Below the pieces are notes generated by a model that did not search any database, was not told where the DNA came from, and saw only the letters and a list, made by a program, of their open reading frames with translations. Position numbers and translations under genes: made by a program. Source: Agathobaculum desmolans ATCC 43058 (GTDB lineage Bacteria > Bacillota > Clostridia > Oscillospirales > Butyricicoccaceae). Taken from it: 62,625 bases of DNA. The stretch covers positions 1 through 62,625 of the forward strand of contig NZ_JNJN01000010.1 in assembly GCF_000701665.1 (NCBI RefSeq). Direction: 5' to 3'. The number at the start of each line of letters is the position of its first letter. The stretch's first letter is position 1. Below, piece by piece: positions 1 through 7,935 of the stretch.

Positions 1-167
1 GCCAGCTTTCGTTCTTTCCTGCGCTCCCGTATCAGCAGCTGCTTTACTACATACTTATCCTTAAACCCAAAGTGCTCTGCCACTTCCCGCTGCGTTTTCC
101 CCTCTGACAGCATGACTTTGATTTCCGGCAGCAACGCCTGAACTTGTGTGTAATTTCTTTTCCTCAT
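1..167 (-). CDS. IS3-family OrfA (HTH), truncated by window edge
   Basis: The bottom strand from the ATG at 167 reads MRKRNYTQVQALLPEIKVML and continues open to the window edge (about 55 residues seen). It contains an HTH segment with 'GKTQREVAEHFGF' and a basic tail 'RERRKERK'. In IS3-family elements OrfA binds the terminal repeats and is joined to OrfB by programmed frameshifting. Neither the frameshift site nor OrfB is in view. Confidence 0.65.
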   Translation of the reverse strand, partial: MRKRNYTQVQALLPEIKVMLSEGKTQREVAEHFGFKDKYVVKQLLIRERRKERKL

Positions 168-174
168 AACTATA

Positions 175-209
175 CCCCCTGATGTAGCTTATTTTCCTAC
201 ATCAGGGGG
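175..209. repeat. Perfect stem-loop just upstream of the IS orfA start
   Basis: CCCCCTGATGTAG (175-187) is the exact reverse complement of CTACATCAGGGGG (197-209), with a 9-base loop. It lies between the IS end and the orfA start codon. Hairpins here in insertion sequences often hide the ribosome binding site from read-through transcripts; that role is inferred. Confidence 0.6.
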
Positions 210-307
210 TATTTTGTCACTGTCCGTTTTTACTGGGGCAGTTCACATTGTGAACCGGAGGGGGCTGCAATTTCCTGCCCGGTCGAAACTGGCAGGAGGA
301 ATGCGCA

Positions 308-1798
308 TCATATTTGCTGCCGGGCCTGCTCGATCGCCTCGGTCAACTGTTGGTGTGTGTCATCAAAAAGCAGACGTTTGTTGTGCGCAAAATACGCTTC
401 GCTGCCGAAGTTCTGAATGAACCACGAGGTGAAAAAGTTTGCCGTCAGCTCGGTGGCAAACAGCACCAGTTCCTGACTGTCCGGAATGGCCGCGTCGAGA
501 AAGGCGAAGGCGTTGGCGATCTGCGCATCCGTTTGCTCGACGGCGGCCGCGCGGGACTGTACGTCCGCTGCGAACAGCGCTTTCAGGCAGTCGAACGCCT
601 GCGCGGCGGGAATGCTTTGCTGCCGGAGATGGGTGCGGAACGCTTCCAGCCGTTCGATCTCGCGGGTCGCTGTCAGCAGGGCGTCACGGTCAGTCGAACC
701 GGCGGCGCGGCGGCGTGTGAGCGCTGCCTGCCGGTCGTCCAGCAAGGCATCCAGCGTGGCGCTGCCGTCGCGGATGGCGGTAAGATCGCCGTGCAGGGCG
801 TCGGTCAGCGCATCCAGACGGTACAGTTCACGCGCGCTGTCTGCCAGACGGGTCAGCAGCAGGCTGAGCACGCCCAGCTTTTCGTCAAACGGTGCGCCTG
901 CCAGCTCGGAAGCGCGCAAAGGCTCCCATGTGCCGTTCAGCACTTCGTCCACACGGTATACGCGCTTGTATTTTTCATATAGCTGCAAATAGCCGGCGAA
1001 ATCGCTTGCCACGCGGGGCAGCTGCAAGTACTGCCCGACAACCTGCCGGTCGACCGGCAGACCGAGCGATTCATATACCTGCATCAGCTCGGACAGATCT
1101 TCCCAGCCGCGCGCGGTGACAAACTGCATGCCATCCGCTGTGGCTTCCACACGGTAAAAATGCTCGCGGCGGATCTCCAGATAGGACAGGATCGCGCCGT
1201 GAATGCCGCGCCGGTAGGCGTATTCCTTCCAGACGGCAAAATCCTCCTCCACATCAATGCGCTTAACACGGTCAAGCGTGACTACATCAAATTCGCGCAC
1301 GGATTTATTGTATTCCGGCGGATTGCCGGCTGCTACGACTACCCATCCGGCGGGAAGCGGTTGATTGCCGAAGGTTTTGCACTGTAAAAATTGCAGCATC
1401 ATCGGGGTAAGGGTTTCCGAAATGCAGTTGATCTCGTCGAGGAACAGAATGCCCTCCTTAACGCCGGTACGGGCGATCTCGCGGTGGACCGAGGCGATGA
1501 TCTCGCTCATGGTGTAGGAGGTAACGGCGTATTCCTGCCCGTCAAAGGTCTGGTGGTCGATATAGGGCAGGCCGAGCGCGGATTGGCGGGTGTGGTGGGT
1601 CAGCGTATAGGCGACCAGCCCCACGCCGGTCTCCTCGGCGATCTGCTCCATGATCTGCGTTTTGCCGATGCCCGGCGGGCCCATCAGCAGGATCGGGCGC
1701 TGCCGGATGGGCGGAATGCGGTAAACGCCGAAGGCATCCCGCGCAAAATAGGCGCGCAGGGTGTTTTTGATCTCGTTTTTGGCTCGTTTGATATTCAT
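308..1798 (-). CDS. MoxR-type AAA+ ATPase paired with a VWA protein
   Basis: 496 aa. The N-terminal third is an AAA+ module: Walker A 'GPPGIGKT' near residue 40, Walker B 'GILFLDEIN' near residue 115, then 'VVVAAGNPPEYN' as sensor 1. The C-terminal 200 residues are helical with likely coiled coil and no recognised domain. MoxR ATPases remodel proteins together with a VWA partner encoded beside them, and such a partner lies 46 bases upstream in the same direction. The start has GGAGCAACAGCGAT before ATG. It is probably the last gene of a three-gene transcript with the VWA and LRR genes. Family assignment is firm; the client is unknown. Confidence 0.85.
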   Translation of the reverse strand: MNIKRAKNEIKNTLRAYFARDAFGVYRIPPIRQRPILLMGPPGIGKTQIMEQIAEETGVGLVAYTLTHHTRQSALGLPYIDHQTFDGQEYAVTSYTMSEIIASVHREIARTGVKEGILFLDEINCISETLTPMMLQFLQCKTFGNQPLPAGWVVVAAGNPPEYNKSVREFDVVTLDRVKRIDVEEDFAVWKEYAYRRGIHGAILSYLEIRREHFYRVEATADGMQFVTARGWEDLSELMQVYESLGLPVDRQVVGQYLQLPRVASDFAGYLQLYEKYKRVYRVDEVLNGTWEPLRASELAGAPFDEKLGVLSLLLTRLADSARELYRLDALTDALHGDLTAIRDGSATLDALLDDRQAALTRRRAAGSTDRDALLTATREIERLEAFRTHLRQQSIPAAQAFDCLKALFAADVQSRAAAVEQTDAQIANAFAFLDAAIPDSQELVLFATELTANFFTSWFIQNFGSEAYFAHNKRLLFDDTHQQLTEAIEQARQQI

Positions 1799-1844
1799 AT
1801 CGCTGTTGCTCCTTGTATGGGTTGGAAACAGGGTGTTTGTCCGG

Positions 1845-3131
1845 TTACGGCATGGTCAGCTCTTCCTCCCGCAGCACTGCGCGGATGCCCCACGGCGGTA
1901 CCTGATCCGGGTAAGCCTGTCCCTCCAGCATGAGGAAGGCCGCATCATAGCGGGGACGCCGGCTGGGGTAGATGCCCAGCCCGTCGGTAAAATACAGCAG
2001 GCCGCGCAGCCGGTGGAATGCGCCTTCGGCGATCAGCCGGTCAACATGTGCAAAAACCGGACGAAAATCGGTTGCGGACTGACCGATCAGCTCGAACTGC
2101 GCCATATAGTCGGCCAGTTCGCGTGCATTGGTGATGCGTTTGTCCGAGCGGAGCTGGTCATCGCACTGCAGAATGCGCAGGTTGATGTGACGGAAAAAGC
2201 TCTCGCTGTCCTGCAGCAGTGTGTAGGTGTAGGACAGAAAGCTGCGCACCAGCTCGCCCGAGGTAGACATAGAGGTATCGATCGCAATGACAAGATCCTC
2301 GATCTTGCGGGTCTCGCGCGTTTCGAGCGGTTCGATCAGCGGCATGTTGCCGAAATGCCGCAGACCATAGGCATAGTAGCCGTAATCGAACGCGTCCGCA
2401 TCAATGGCAACCTCTTCCCGCAGGGCGGTGAAGCGGCGCAGAAAGGCGCGGTAATCAACCGTGCCGCGGGTGGAAACTGCAAGCTGTTCGCGCACGGCGT
2501 CCCCGCCTGCCGCCTGATTGGAAAAAACGGTCTCCATAGCGGTTTGGGTGCGCTCGGCGCGGCGCTGCCACTGCTTTTCCTGTTCGTCATCGCCTTCTTC
2601 GGGCCATAGGGCGTGGTCGTCCACGGTGAATACACGAGCCAGCGCAGCGCAGTCGTAGCTGTTCAGGCGGTCGCGCCGGAATTGACGGTAGACCGCTTCG
2701 GCAGTCAGCACGGGAAGCTGTGCGCGCAGACGGCGGTACAGGTTTTGCCGCCGCACCGAGGGACGCTCGGCGGCAAGGCAGCGGTAGTCGAGTGCATCTA
2801 TGATGCTTTCAACTGCTACATCGCACGCCAGATCCCACAGGGCGCGGTCGCGTCCGTGCGCTTTGACCGGATGGCGCAGCAGACAGTGGAATACTGTGTG
2901 CAGGTAGGCGCGGTTGACGTTCGCCCGACTGCGTTCATACTGCTGTGCAAGCCATGCGCCGCTGTAATACAGGTGATTGAGGTCGGTCGCCAGCGTGGGG
3001 GTATCGTATCCCTCTGTGATGGTAAGCGAGGAAACCGCCGCATCCAGAAAGGGCAGGCTCATATACAGCTCGGTGCGGGCGGAGAACAGGATCTCCCGCC
3101 CGATGCGGCTCCATTGTTCGGATTGGGACAA
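1845..3131 (-). CDS. VWA-like protein (DUF2201 type, putative metallopeptidase domain)
   Basis: About 428 aa from a TTG start. The GTG nine bases further out sits directly against AAGGAGG (3141-3147), too close to be used, whereas TTG at 3131 has a 9-base spacing. The N-terminal half has 'YLHTVFHCLLRHP', an HxxxH motif usual in the DUF2201 putative metallopeptidase domain. The C-terminal half is a von Willebrand A fold with 'IAIDTSMSTSG', the DxSxS metal-ion-dependent adhesion site. Such proteins are the usual partners of MoxR ATPases, one of which is encoded next. The role of this pair is not established. Confidence 0.8.
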   Translation of the reverse strand: MSQSEQWSRIGREILFSARTELYMSLPFLDAAVSSLTITEGYDTPTLATDLNHLYYSGAWLAQQYERSRANVNRAYLHTVFHCLLRHPVKAHGRDRALWDLACDVAVESIIDALDYRCLAAERPSVRRQNLYRRLRAQLPVLTAEAVYRQFRRDRLNSYDCAALARVFTVDDHALWPEEGDDEQEKQWQRRAERTQTAMETVFSNQAAGGDAVREQLAVSTRGTVDYRAFLRRFTALREEVAIDADAFDYGYYAYGLRHFGNMPLIEPLETRETRKIEDLVIAIDTSMSTSGELVRSFLSYTYTLLQDSESFFRHINLRILQCDDQLRSDKRITNARELADYMAQFELIGQSATDFRPVFAHVDRLIAEGAFHRLRGLLYFTDGLGIYPSRRPRYDAAFLMLEGQAYPDQVPPWGIRAVLREEELTMP

Positions 3132-3160
3132 GGGATACACCTCCTTACGGGATGGGTGGG

Positions 3161-4126
3161 TTACAGGTCAAAGGATTTTGCCCGTCCGGCAGCCTGTTTG
3201 CCGCGGTTTGCGGCCAGCAGCACGGAGAGCGCGGCGGTCTGTCCGCCGGCACGGGCAGCGTCGCACGCAGCGGTGACGGCCGGTGCGTCCAGCACGCCGA
3301 GCGACAGCAGAAAATGCAGCGCAGCACTGTCGTTCGCAGCGGCCCGCTCGCAGGCGAAGGCGCGGCCGTGTGCGCGCAGGCAGGCCAGATATGCTTCGCG
3401 CGCCGCATCGCTCAGCGCGTAGGGCTGCGCAAGACGGCGAACCGTGACACGGACGGCTGCGGCAAAGTCGTGCCGCTCCAGCAGCTCGGACAGGGCGCGG
3501 TCGTATTCGGCAAAGCGCAGCCTGCCGTCCGCAAAGCACTGGCGGTAATAGTAGCCCGCTCCGTGAATGCGGCGCTGGAAGATATGCGCAGGGGAAAGGT
3601 CTTCCAACTCCTCCGAATAGGCGGGAAAGAGCAGGTGCGCGCTGTGTTCGAAATATACGTCGATCTCGGCGGCGGTTTCGCCAAGCAGCTTGGGCAGGCA
3701 GGTGGATGCGTCCGGGGCAGCGCACAGTGTGATGGTGCGCAGGGCGCGGCAGTTCATCAGCAGACCGCCGCCGATCTCGGTGAGCGCGGCGGGGAGCGTC
3801 AGCCCTTCCAGCCGCCGGCAGTTGTAAAAAGCGTAGCTGCCGATGCTGCGCATACCGGCAGGCAGGATGCACTGCCGCACCGCGCCCGCATCGTGCACCG
3901 GCGCGGGGCCGCCGCAGGTCACACGAACCGGAAAGCACGCCTGTCCGGTCAGGTCGGGGGCGCGTTCGGAAAGCGCATAGGCACCGAGCACCGTTACCGG
4001 ATCACCGTCGATCTCTGCGGGCAGGCGCACGGTATCGTCCTGCGTTTCACAGCGCAGGATGGTGATGCCGTCCTGCGCGGATTTGCAGGTCAGCAGCAGT
4101 TCATTTTCACCTTCGATAATGCGCAT
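3161..4126 (-). CDS. BspA-like leucine-rich repeat (LRR_5) protein
   Basis: About 321 aa, starting at the ATG at 4126 with AAAGGA ten bases upstream. Residues 1-160 carry BspA-type leucine-rich repeats, for example 'MRSIGSYAFYNCRRLEGLTLP' broken over two strands and 'TEIGGGLLMNCRALRTITL'. The C-terminal half is alanine-rich and helical. There is no signal peptide or membrane anchor, unlike secreted BspA proteins, so it is probably cytoplasmic. It is the first gene of the LRR, VWA, ATPase cassette and may act as its recognition part; that is inference from position only. Confidence 0.7.
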   Translation of the reverse strand: MRIIEGENELLLTCKSAQDGITILRCETQDDTVRLPAEIDGDPVTVLGAYALSERAPDLTGQACFPVRVTCGGPAPVHDAGAVRQCILPAGMRSIGSYAFYNCRRLEGLTLPAALTEIGGGLLMNCRALRTITLCAAPDASTCLPKLLGETAAEIDVYFEHSAHLLFPAYSEELEDLSPAHIFQRRIHGAGYYYRQCFADGRLRFAEYDRALSELLERHDFAAAVRVTVRRLAQPYALSDAAREAYLACLRAHGRAFACERAAANDSAALHFLLSLGVLDAPAVTAACDAARAGGQTAALSVLLAANRGKQAAGRAKSFDL

Positions 4127-4165
4127 GGCGCAACGTCCTTTCATCGGATTTTCTGTTCGGTTTTG

Positions 4166-4194
4166 ATTATAGCACAGGTGCAGCGGCGCGGCAA
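4166..4194 (-). promoter_or_regulatory. Promoter of the LRR-VWA-ATPase cassette
   Basis: On the bottom strand TTGCCG (4189-4194) and TATAAT (4166-4171) are separated by 17 bases, about 40 bases upstream of the LRR start codon. Confidence 0.6.
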
Positions 4195-4310
4195 CAAAAC
4201 TGCCTTTGTTTTGTATATTTTTCGCTTGGAGCAGTGTGCACTGCCAATAAAAAAGAAATATGGTAAGAAAAAATGAAAAAAGTATTTTCGGAAAATTCTC
4301 AAAATAAGGG

Positions 4311-4339
4311 TTGACAAACGGAGAATGCGAGATTATACT
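4311..4339 (+). promoter_or_regulatory. Promoter of the tryptophan T-box leader
   Basis: A near-consensus promoter: TTGACA (4311-4316), 17-base spacer, TATACT (4334-4339). Transcription would begin near 4346 and run into the T-box leader. Confidence 0.8.
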
Positions 4340-4345
4340 GTGTCC

Positions 4346-4636
4346 ATACTGAAAAACCAATGACGAAGACGAGTAGCAGGGAAACCAAACCTTCAAGAGA
4401 GCCGCGGGCGGTGTGATCGCGGCAGGCAAGGCCCCGGTGAATGGACTTTATCAGGGCAAGGCGAAAGGGATCTGATCCCGAGTATCTGCGACGGGGACTC
4501 CGCCCGTTATCAGGGGAGCATACATTGTCGGATGTATGAAAGCGAGCGGGCGCATTTTGCGTCAACTTGGGTGGTACCGCAAGAGTATTGTACTCCTGTC
4601 CCATGTGTGTTTTACACAGGGGACAGGAGTTTTTTT
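4346..4636 (+). promoter_or_regulatory. T-box riboswitch, tryptophan specifier UGG, with terminator
   Basis: The T-box sequence AACTTGGGTGGTACCGCAAG (4564-4583) is unmistakable and is followed by a strong terminator: stem at 4593-4602 pairing with 4620-4629, then seven T. The AGTA of Stem I lies near 4371 and, on the 3' side of the specifier loop, GAA is followed by TGG (4442-4444), the tryptophan codon. Uncharged tRNA-Trp should stabilise the antiterminator and switch on the downstream trpB gene. The specifier was read from the motif, not from a folded model. Confidence 0.9.
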
Positions 4637-4696
4637 GTGCCCTCCCGTTCCGGCGCGTCAACTGTTAACCTACGGACAAAAAGGAGAGAACCCATC

Positions 4697-6064
4697 ATGA
4701 CAAAAATTCCGCACAGACTGTACCTCACCGAAGACCAGATGCCGCGCCGGTGGTACAACCTGCGTGCCGATATGAAGGAACAGCCCGACCCGCTCATCCA
4801 TCCCGGCACGCATGAGCCGCTGCCGGCCGAGTCGCTGTATCCCATTTTCTGCGAAAAGCTGGCCCGGCAGGAAACCGACTGCACGACCCGGTATTTTGAT
4901 ATCCCCGAGCCGGTGCTTGATATGTATAAGCTGTACCGTCCCTCGCCGCTCTGCCGCGCGTATAATCTGGAAAAGGCGCTCGGCACACCCGCAAAGATTT
5001 ATTATAAGTTTGAGGGCAATAATACATCGGGCAGCCACAAGCTCAATTCGGCCATCGCGCAGGCGTACTATGCTAAGGAGCAGGGGCTCAAGGGTCTGAC
5101 GACCGAGACGGGTGCGGGGCAGTGGGGGACAGCACTCTCCGAAGCGTGTGCGTATTTCGGGCTGGATCTTAAGGTGTTTATGGTCAAGGTGTCTTATGAG
5201 CAGAAGCCCTACCGCAAGGCGGTCATGCAGACCTTCGGGGCGGATGTGACGCCCTCGCCGTCGGATACGACCGAGGCGGGACGCGCGATCCTTGCACACG
5301 ACCCGACAACCGGCGGTTCGCTCGGCTGTGCGATCTCCGAAGCGGTGGAAATGGCTGTCACACACGAGGGATACCGCTATGTGCTGGGTTCGGTGCTCAA
5401 TCAGGTGCTGCTGCATCAGTCGATCATCGGACTGGAAAGCAGGCAGGCGATGGAGCTGCTGGACGAATATCCGGATATCGTCATCGGCTGCGCAGGCGGC
5501 GGCTCCAATCTGGGCGGGCTGATCGCGCCGTTTATGCAGGATAAGCTGCTGGGGCGCACGGATCCGCGTATTATTGCGGTTGAGCCGGCCTCCTGCCCGT
5601 CGCTTACCCGCGGCAGGTATGCGTATGATTTCTGCGACACCGGCCACGTCACCCCGCTGGCACGGATGTACACGCTGGGCAACGGCTTTATGCCCGCACC
5701 CAACCACGCGGGCGGCCTGCGTTACCACGGCATGAGCCCGATCCTTTCCAAACTATACCACGATGGGTATATGGAGGCGGTTGCGGTCAAGCAGACCGAT
5801 GTATTCGAGGCTGCGGTACAGTTCGCCAAGGTCGAAACCATCCTGCCCGCGCCCGAATCCGCGCACGCCATCCGCAGCGCGATCGACGAAGCGCTTCGCT
5901 GTAAGCAGACGGGCGAGGCCAAGACCATTCTGTTCGGTCTGACCGGCACGGGTTATTTTGATATGGCGGCGTACGAGGCGTATCACAATGGCAGGATGCG
6001 CAATCATGTGCCGACCGACGCGGAGCTGGCAGAGGGATTTGCTTCGCTCCCGGCGATGGCGTAG
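4697..6064 (+). CDS. trpB: TrpB2-type tryptophan synthase beta chain-like protein
   Basis: 455 aa from ATG 4697, preceded by AAGGAGAGAA. This PLP enzyme of fold type II would condense indole with serine to give tryptophan. The PLP lysine is in 'GSHKLNSA', a glycine-rich phosphate loop is 'GCAGGGSNLGG', and the active-site segment 'TETGAGQWG' is present. The length and N-terminal extension ('MPRRWYNLRADM') fit the stand-alone TrpB2 group rather than TrpB1 (about 400 aa). No trpA or other trp gene is nearby, so salvage of free indole is a reasonable inference. Control by the UGG T-box upstream supports the assignment independently. Confidence 0.92.
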   Translation: MTKIPHRLYLTEDQMPRRWYNLRADMKEQPDPLIHPGTHEPLPAESLYPIFCEKLARQETDCTTRYFDIPEPVLDMYKLYRPSPLCRAYNLEKALGTPAKIYYKFEGNNTSGSHKLNSAIAQAYYAKEQGLKGLTTETGAGQWGTALSEACAYFGLDLKVFMVKVSYEQKPYRKAVMQTFGADVTPSPSDTTEAGRAILAHDPTTGGSLGCAISEAVEMAVTHEGYRYVLGSVLNQVLLHQSIIGLESRQAMELLDEYPDIVIGCAGGGSNLGGLIAPFMQDKLLGRTDPRIIAVEPASCPSLTRGRYAYDFCDTGHVTPLARMYTLGNGFMPAPNHAGGLRYHGMSPILSKLYHDGYMEAVAVKQTDVFEAAVQFAKVETILPAPESAHAIRSAIDEALRCKQTGEAKTILFGLTGTGYFDMAAYEAYHNGRMRNHVPTDAELAEGFASLPAMA

Positions 6065-6343
6065 GCAAACAGGCGGAGACACCCTTGGTTATGGCAGTGC
6101 GTATAAACAGATTGGCAGCGCAGTGGAAATGTGTATGCCGCTGTGGTATAATAGCCGTAAGACGGCTATTATACATCTATTTTACAATTATACCAACAGT
6201 GGCGCCTGCCGGTTGCTCAGGACAGAGAAATATGCGCCGCTGTGGTATAATATTATAAAACAGCTTATGCATCTATCTATGACGTTCCGTTTGGCTGCAA
6301 GGCAGCTGTTCGGGCGCTTGATCCTATCAAAGGGGCGATCCAC
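6065..6343. repeat. Intergenic stretch with duplicated promoter-like boxes and a perfect palindrome
   Basis: No gene. A 16-base sequence, GCCGCTGTGGTATAAT, occurs at 6137-6152 and again at 6236-6251, each ending in a consensus -10 box. The first copy is overlapped by a perfect 13-bp inverted repeat: GTATAATAGCCGT (6146-6158), AAG, ACGGCTATTATAC (6162-6174). The second copy is followed by TATTATAAAAC. The copies could be tandem promoters of the flavodoxin gene, the first with an operator on its -10 box. Confidence 0.55.
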
Positions 6344-6760
6344 ATGAAAACCGCTGTTGTTTATTATACGCTGGGCGGCTCCACCCGTTCGTTCGCACGC
6401 GCGGAAGCCGGTGCACGCGCTGCCGATCTGCTGGAAGCAGTTCCTGCCAAACCGTACAATCCCTTTACTGCACTGATGCAGGGCTGCGCTGCCGCACGCC
6501 GCCAGCGCGGTGTTCCGTTGGCGCAGGCGCCTGATTTAATGGGTTACGACCGCATTGTGCTGATGGCGCCGGTATGGGGCGGCTTTCCTGCGCCGCCGTT
6601 TAACAGCATGGCGGCTTTGCTGCCTGCGGGTGCACAGGTCGAGGTGCTGCTCGTCTCCTCCAGCGGCAGCAGCGAAAAAAGCCGCGCCAAGGTGCGGGCA
6701 CTCATTCAGGGTAAGGGATGCCGGGTGGTCTGCCAGCGCGATATCCATTCACACCAATGA
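6344..6760 (+). CDS. Flavodoxin-like protein
   Basis: 138 aa. The N-terminus 'MKTAVVYYTLGGSTRSFA' follows the flavodoxin pattern: a first beta strand and then an FMN phosphate loop of T/S-rich residues. 'YDRIVLMAPVWGGFPAPPFNSM' matches the loop around the flavin ring in flavodoxin-like NAD(P)H oxidoreductases. AAAGGGG lies eight bases before the start. The stop codon overlaps the next start (ATGA), so the two genes are translationally coupled. The electron donor and acceptor are unknown. Confidence 0.75.
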   Translation: MKTAVVYYTLGGSTRSFARAEAGARAADLLEAVPAKPYNPFTALMQGCAAARRQRGVPLAQAPDLMGYDRIVLMAPVWGGFPAPPFNSMAALLPAGAQVEVLLVSSSGSSEKSRAKVRALIQGKGCRVVCQRDIHSHQ

Positions 6761-7641
6761 GGGCGTATACCTATCTGCTGCGCTGTGCGGATGATACCCT
6801 GTACTGCGGCTGGACCAATGACCTGACCGCCCGCCTTGCTGCGCACAACAGTGGCAAGGGAGCGAAATACACGCGCGGACGCGGGCCGGTACAGTTAGTA
6901 TACAGTGAACTGTTTGCATCGCAAGGCGAGGCCATGCGCCGCGAGGCCGAGATCAAGCGGCTGTCCCGCGTGCAGAAGCAGGCGCTGCTCCAAGGCCAGA
7001 GCGGCGGCGAGCTGCTTACGGTTTACGATGCGGATGAGCGTCCCTGCGGCACACGGCCGCGTGCAGTGGTGCATGCGCAGGGGCTGTACCATCGGGTCTG
7101 CCATCTGTGGACAGCCGGTGTTTGGGATGATATATCCGGTTTGTGGATACAGCAGCGTGCATTTGACCGTCCGCTCTATCCGGGTGGTTACGATCTTTCG
7201 GCCACCGGGCATATCGATCCCGGCGAAACGCCGGAGACAGCAGTTCTGCGCGAAGCGCGGGAAGAGATCGGGTTGGCGTTGTCTTCTGCTGATATTACCG
7301 CTGCGGGGAGTTACCGGCAGCAGTATTCCCGCGGAGAGGGCGGCGGCTACGATGATGAACGTGCCTATGCCTTTCTGACGCGGGTGGATGGTATCCCGCC
7401 CTTTCAGCCCGGTGCGGAAGTGGCGGATGTTGTGTTTGTGCCGGTATCCGCTTTTGCCGCCGCGCAGGAGCGCGGCGCGGCGCTTGCAGCCCGCCGGGCA
7501 GACGGTACCGTCCTGACGATCCCGCACAGCAGCCTGTGCTGCCTGCATGCAAGCGAATGGCAGGGCGTTCGCCCGCTGCTTGCTTCCCTGCTGGGAAGTG
7601 ACGGCGGCGCGGATGGCAGCGGAAAGAATCCGTTCGGATAA
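6757..7641 (+). CDS. GIY-YIG nuclease / NUDIX hydrolase fusion
   Basis: 294 aa from ATG 6757, chosen because it overlaps the flavodoxin stop as ATGA and begins exactly at the first domain strand. Residues 1-85 are a UPF0213-type GIY-YIG domain: 'YTYLLRCADDTLYCGWTNDL' with the conserved R, N and E downstream. Residues 95-270 are a NUDIX domain of the isopentenyl-diphosphate-isomerase-like group, with a full Nudix box 'GHIDPGETPETAVLREAREE' followed by IGL. The two domains are normally separate genes. Both catalytic motifs look intact, so both activities are plausible. The substrate is unknown. Confidence 0.85.
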   Translation: MRAYTYLLRCADDTLYCGWTNDLTARLAAHNSGKGAKYTRGRGPVQLVYSELFASQGEAMRREAEIKRLSRVQKQALLQGQSGGELLTVYDADERPCGTRPRAVVHAQGLYHRVCHLWTAGVWDDISGLWIQQRAFDRPLYPGGYDLSATGHIDPGETPETAVLREAREEIGLALSSADITAAGSYRQQYSRGEGGGYDDERAYAFLTRVDGIPPFQPGAEVADVVFVPVSAFAAAQERGAALAARRADGTVLTIPHSSLCCLHASEWQGVRPLLASLLGSDGGADGSGKNPFG

Positions 7642-7647
7642 ACTGAA

Positions 7648-7918
7648 GAGAGGTACGCAGTGCGCACCTCTTTGAGACTGTCGAAAAACTTCGTTTTTCC
7701 GACAATCTATGTTTGGGCTTCGCCAAACATGGACGAGAAAAAGTTCCTATGCAGAAACTTTTTCTCTCTCAAAGTATAAAAGCTGAGGTACACCCCCCAG
7801 CTTTTATGCATTTGCGCTGCAAATGCTGTTTGATGCGCGCTGCCGCGCGTATTGGTGAAACGCATCAACAAAATACTTTTGCGACAGACTGAGAGAGGTG
7901 CGCGGTGCGCACCTCTCT
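7648..7918 (+). repeat. Composite hairpin repeat, copy 1
   Basis: No gene. A row of six or seven adjacent hairpins follows the NUDIX stop codon: TGTCGAAAAA/TTTTTCCGACA (7679-7704), ATGTTTGG/CCAAACAT (7709-7730), GAGAAAAAGTT/AACTTTTTCTC (about 7735-7767), ATAAAAGCTG/CAGCTTTTAT (7776-7807), GCATTTG/CAAATGC and ATGCGCGC/GCGCGT, bracketed by GAGAGGT/ACCTCTC arms. The same ordered series recurs, diverged, at 27530-27722 behind another gene and in the same orientation to it. Confidence 0.8.
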
Positions 7919-7935
7919 TGCGTTTGAGCGTTTGG

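Larger units (their letters stand above)
1..245 (-). mobile_element. IS3-family insertion sequence, one end only
   Basis: The left edge holds the 5' end of an insertion sequence read on the bottom strand: an imperfect terminal repeat reading TGAACTGCCCCAGT from about position 245 inward, a stem-loop, then the start of a short helix-turn-helix ORF. A short HTH orfA directly inside a TGAACTGCCCC-type end is typical of the IS3 (IS150-like) group. The rest, including the DDE transposase, lies outside the window, so intactness cannot be judged. Confidence 0.7.

Noticed and set aside
1391-1933. Top-strand frames opposite the MoxR gene
   Set aside because: Shadows of the ATPase gene without start sites or domains.
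4532-4696. N-terminal extension of the TrpB frame back into the leader
   Set aside because: The added codons cover the T-box and terminator sequence. ATG 4697 with AAGGAGAGAA is the start.
6146-6174. Perfect palindrome as a terminator of trpB
   Set aside because: It is AT-rich at the base, has no T run after it and overlaps a -10 box, so an operator is more likely; a terminator role is not fully excluded.
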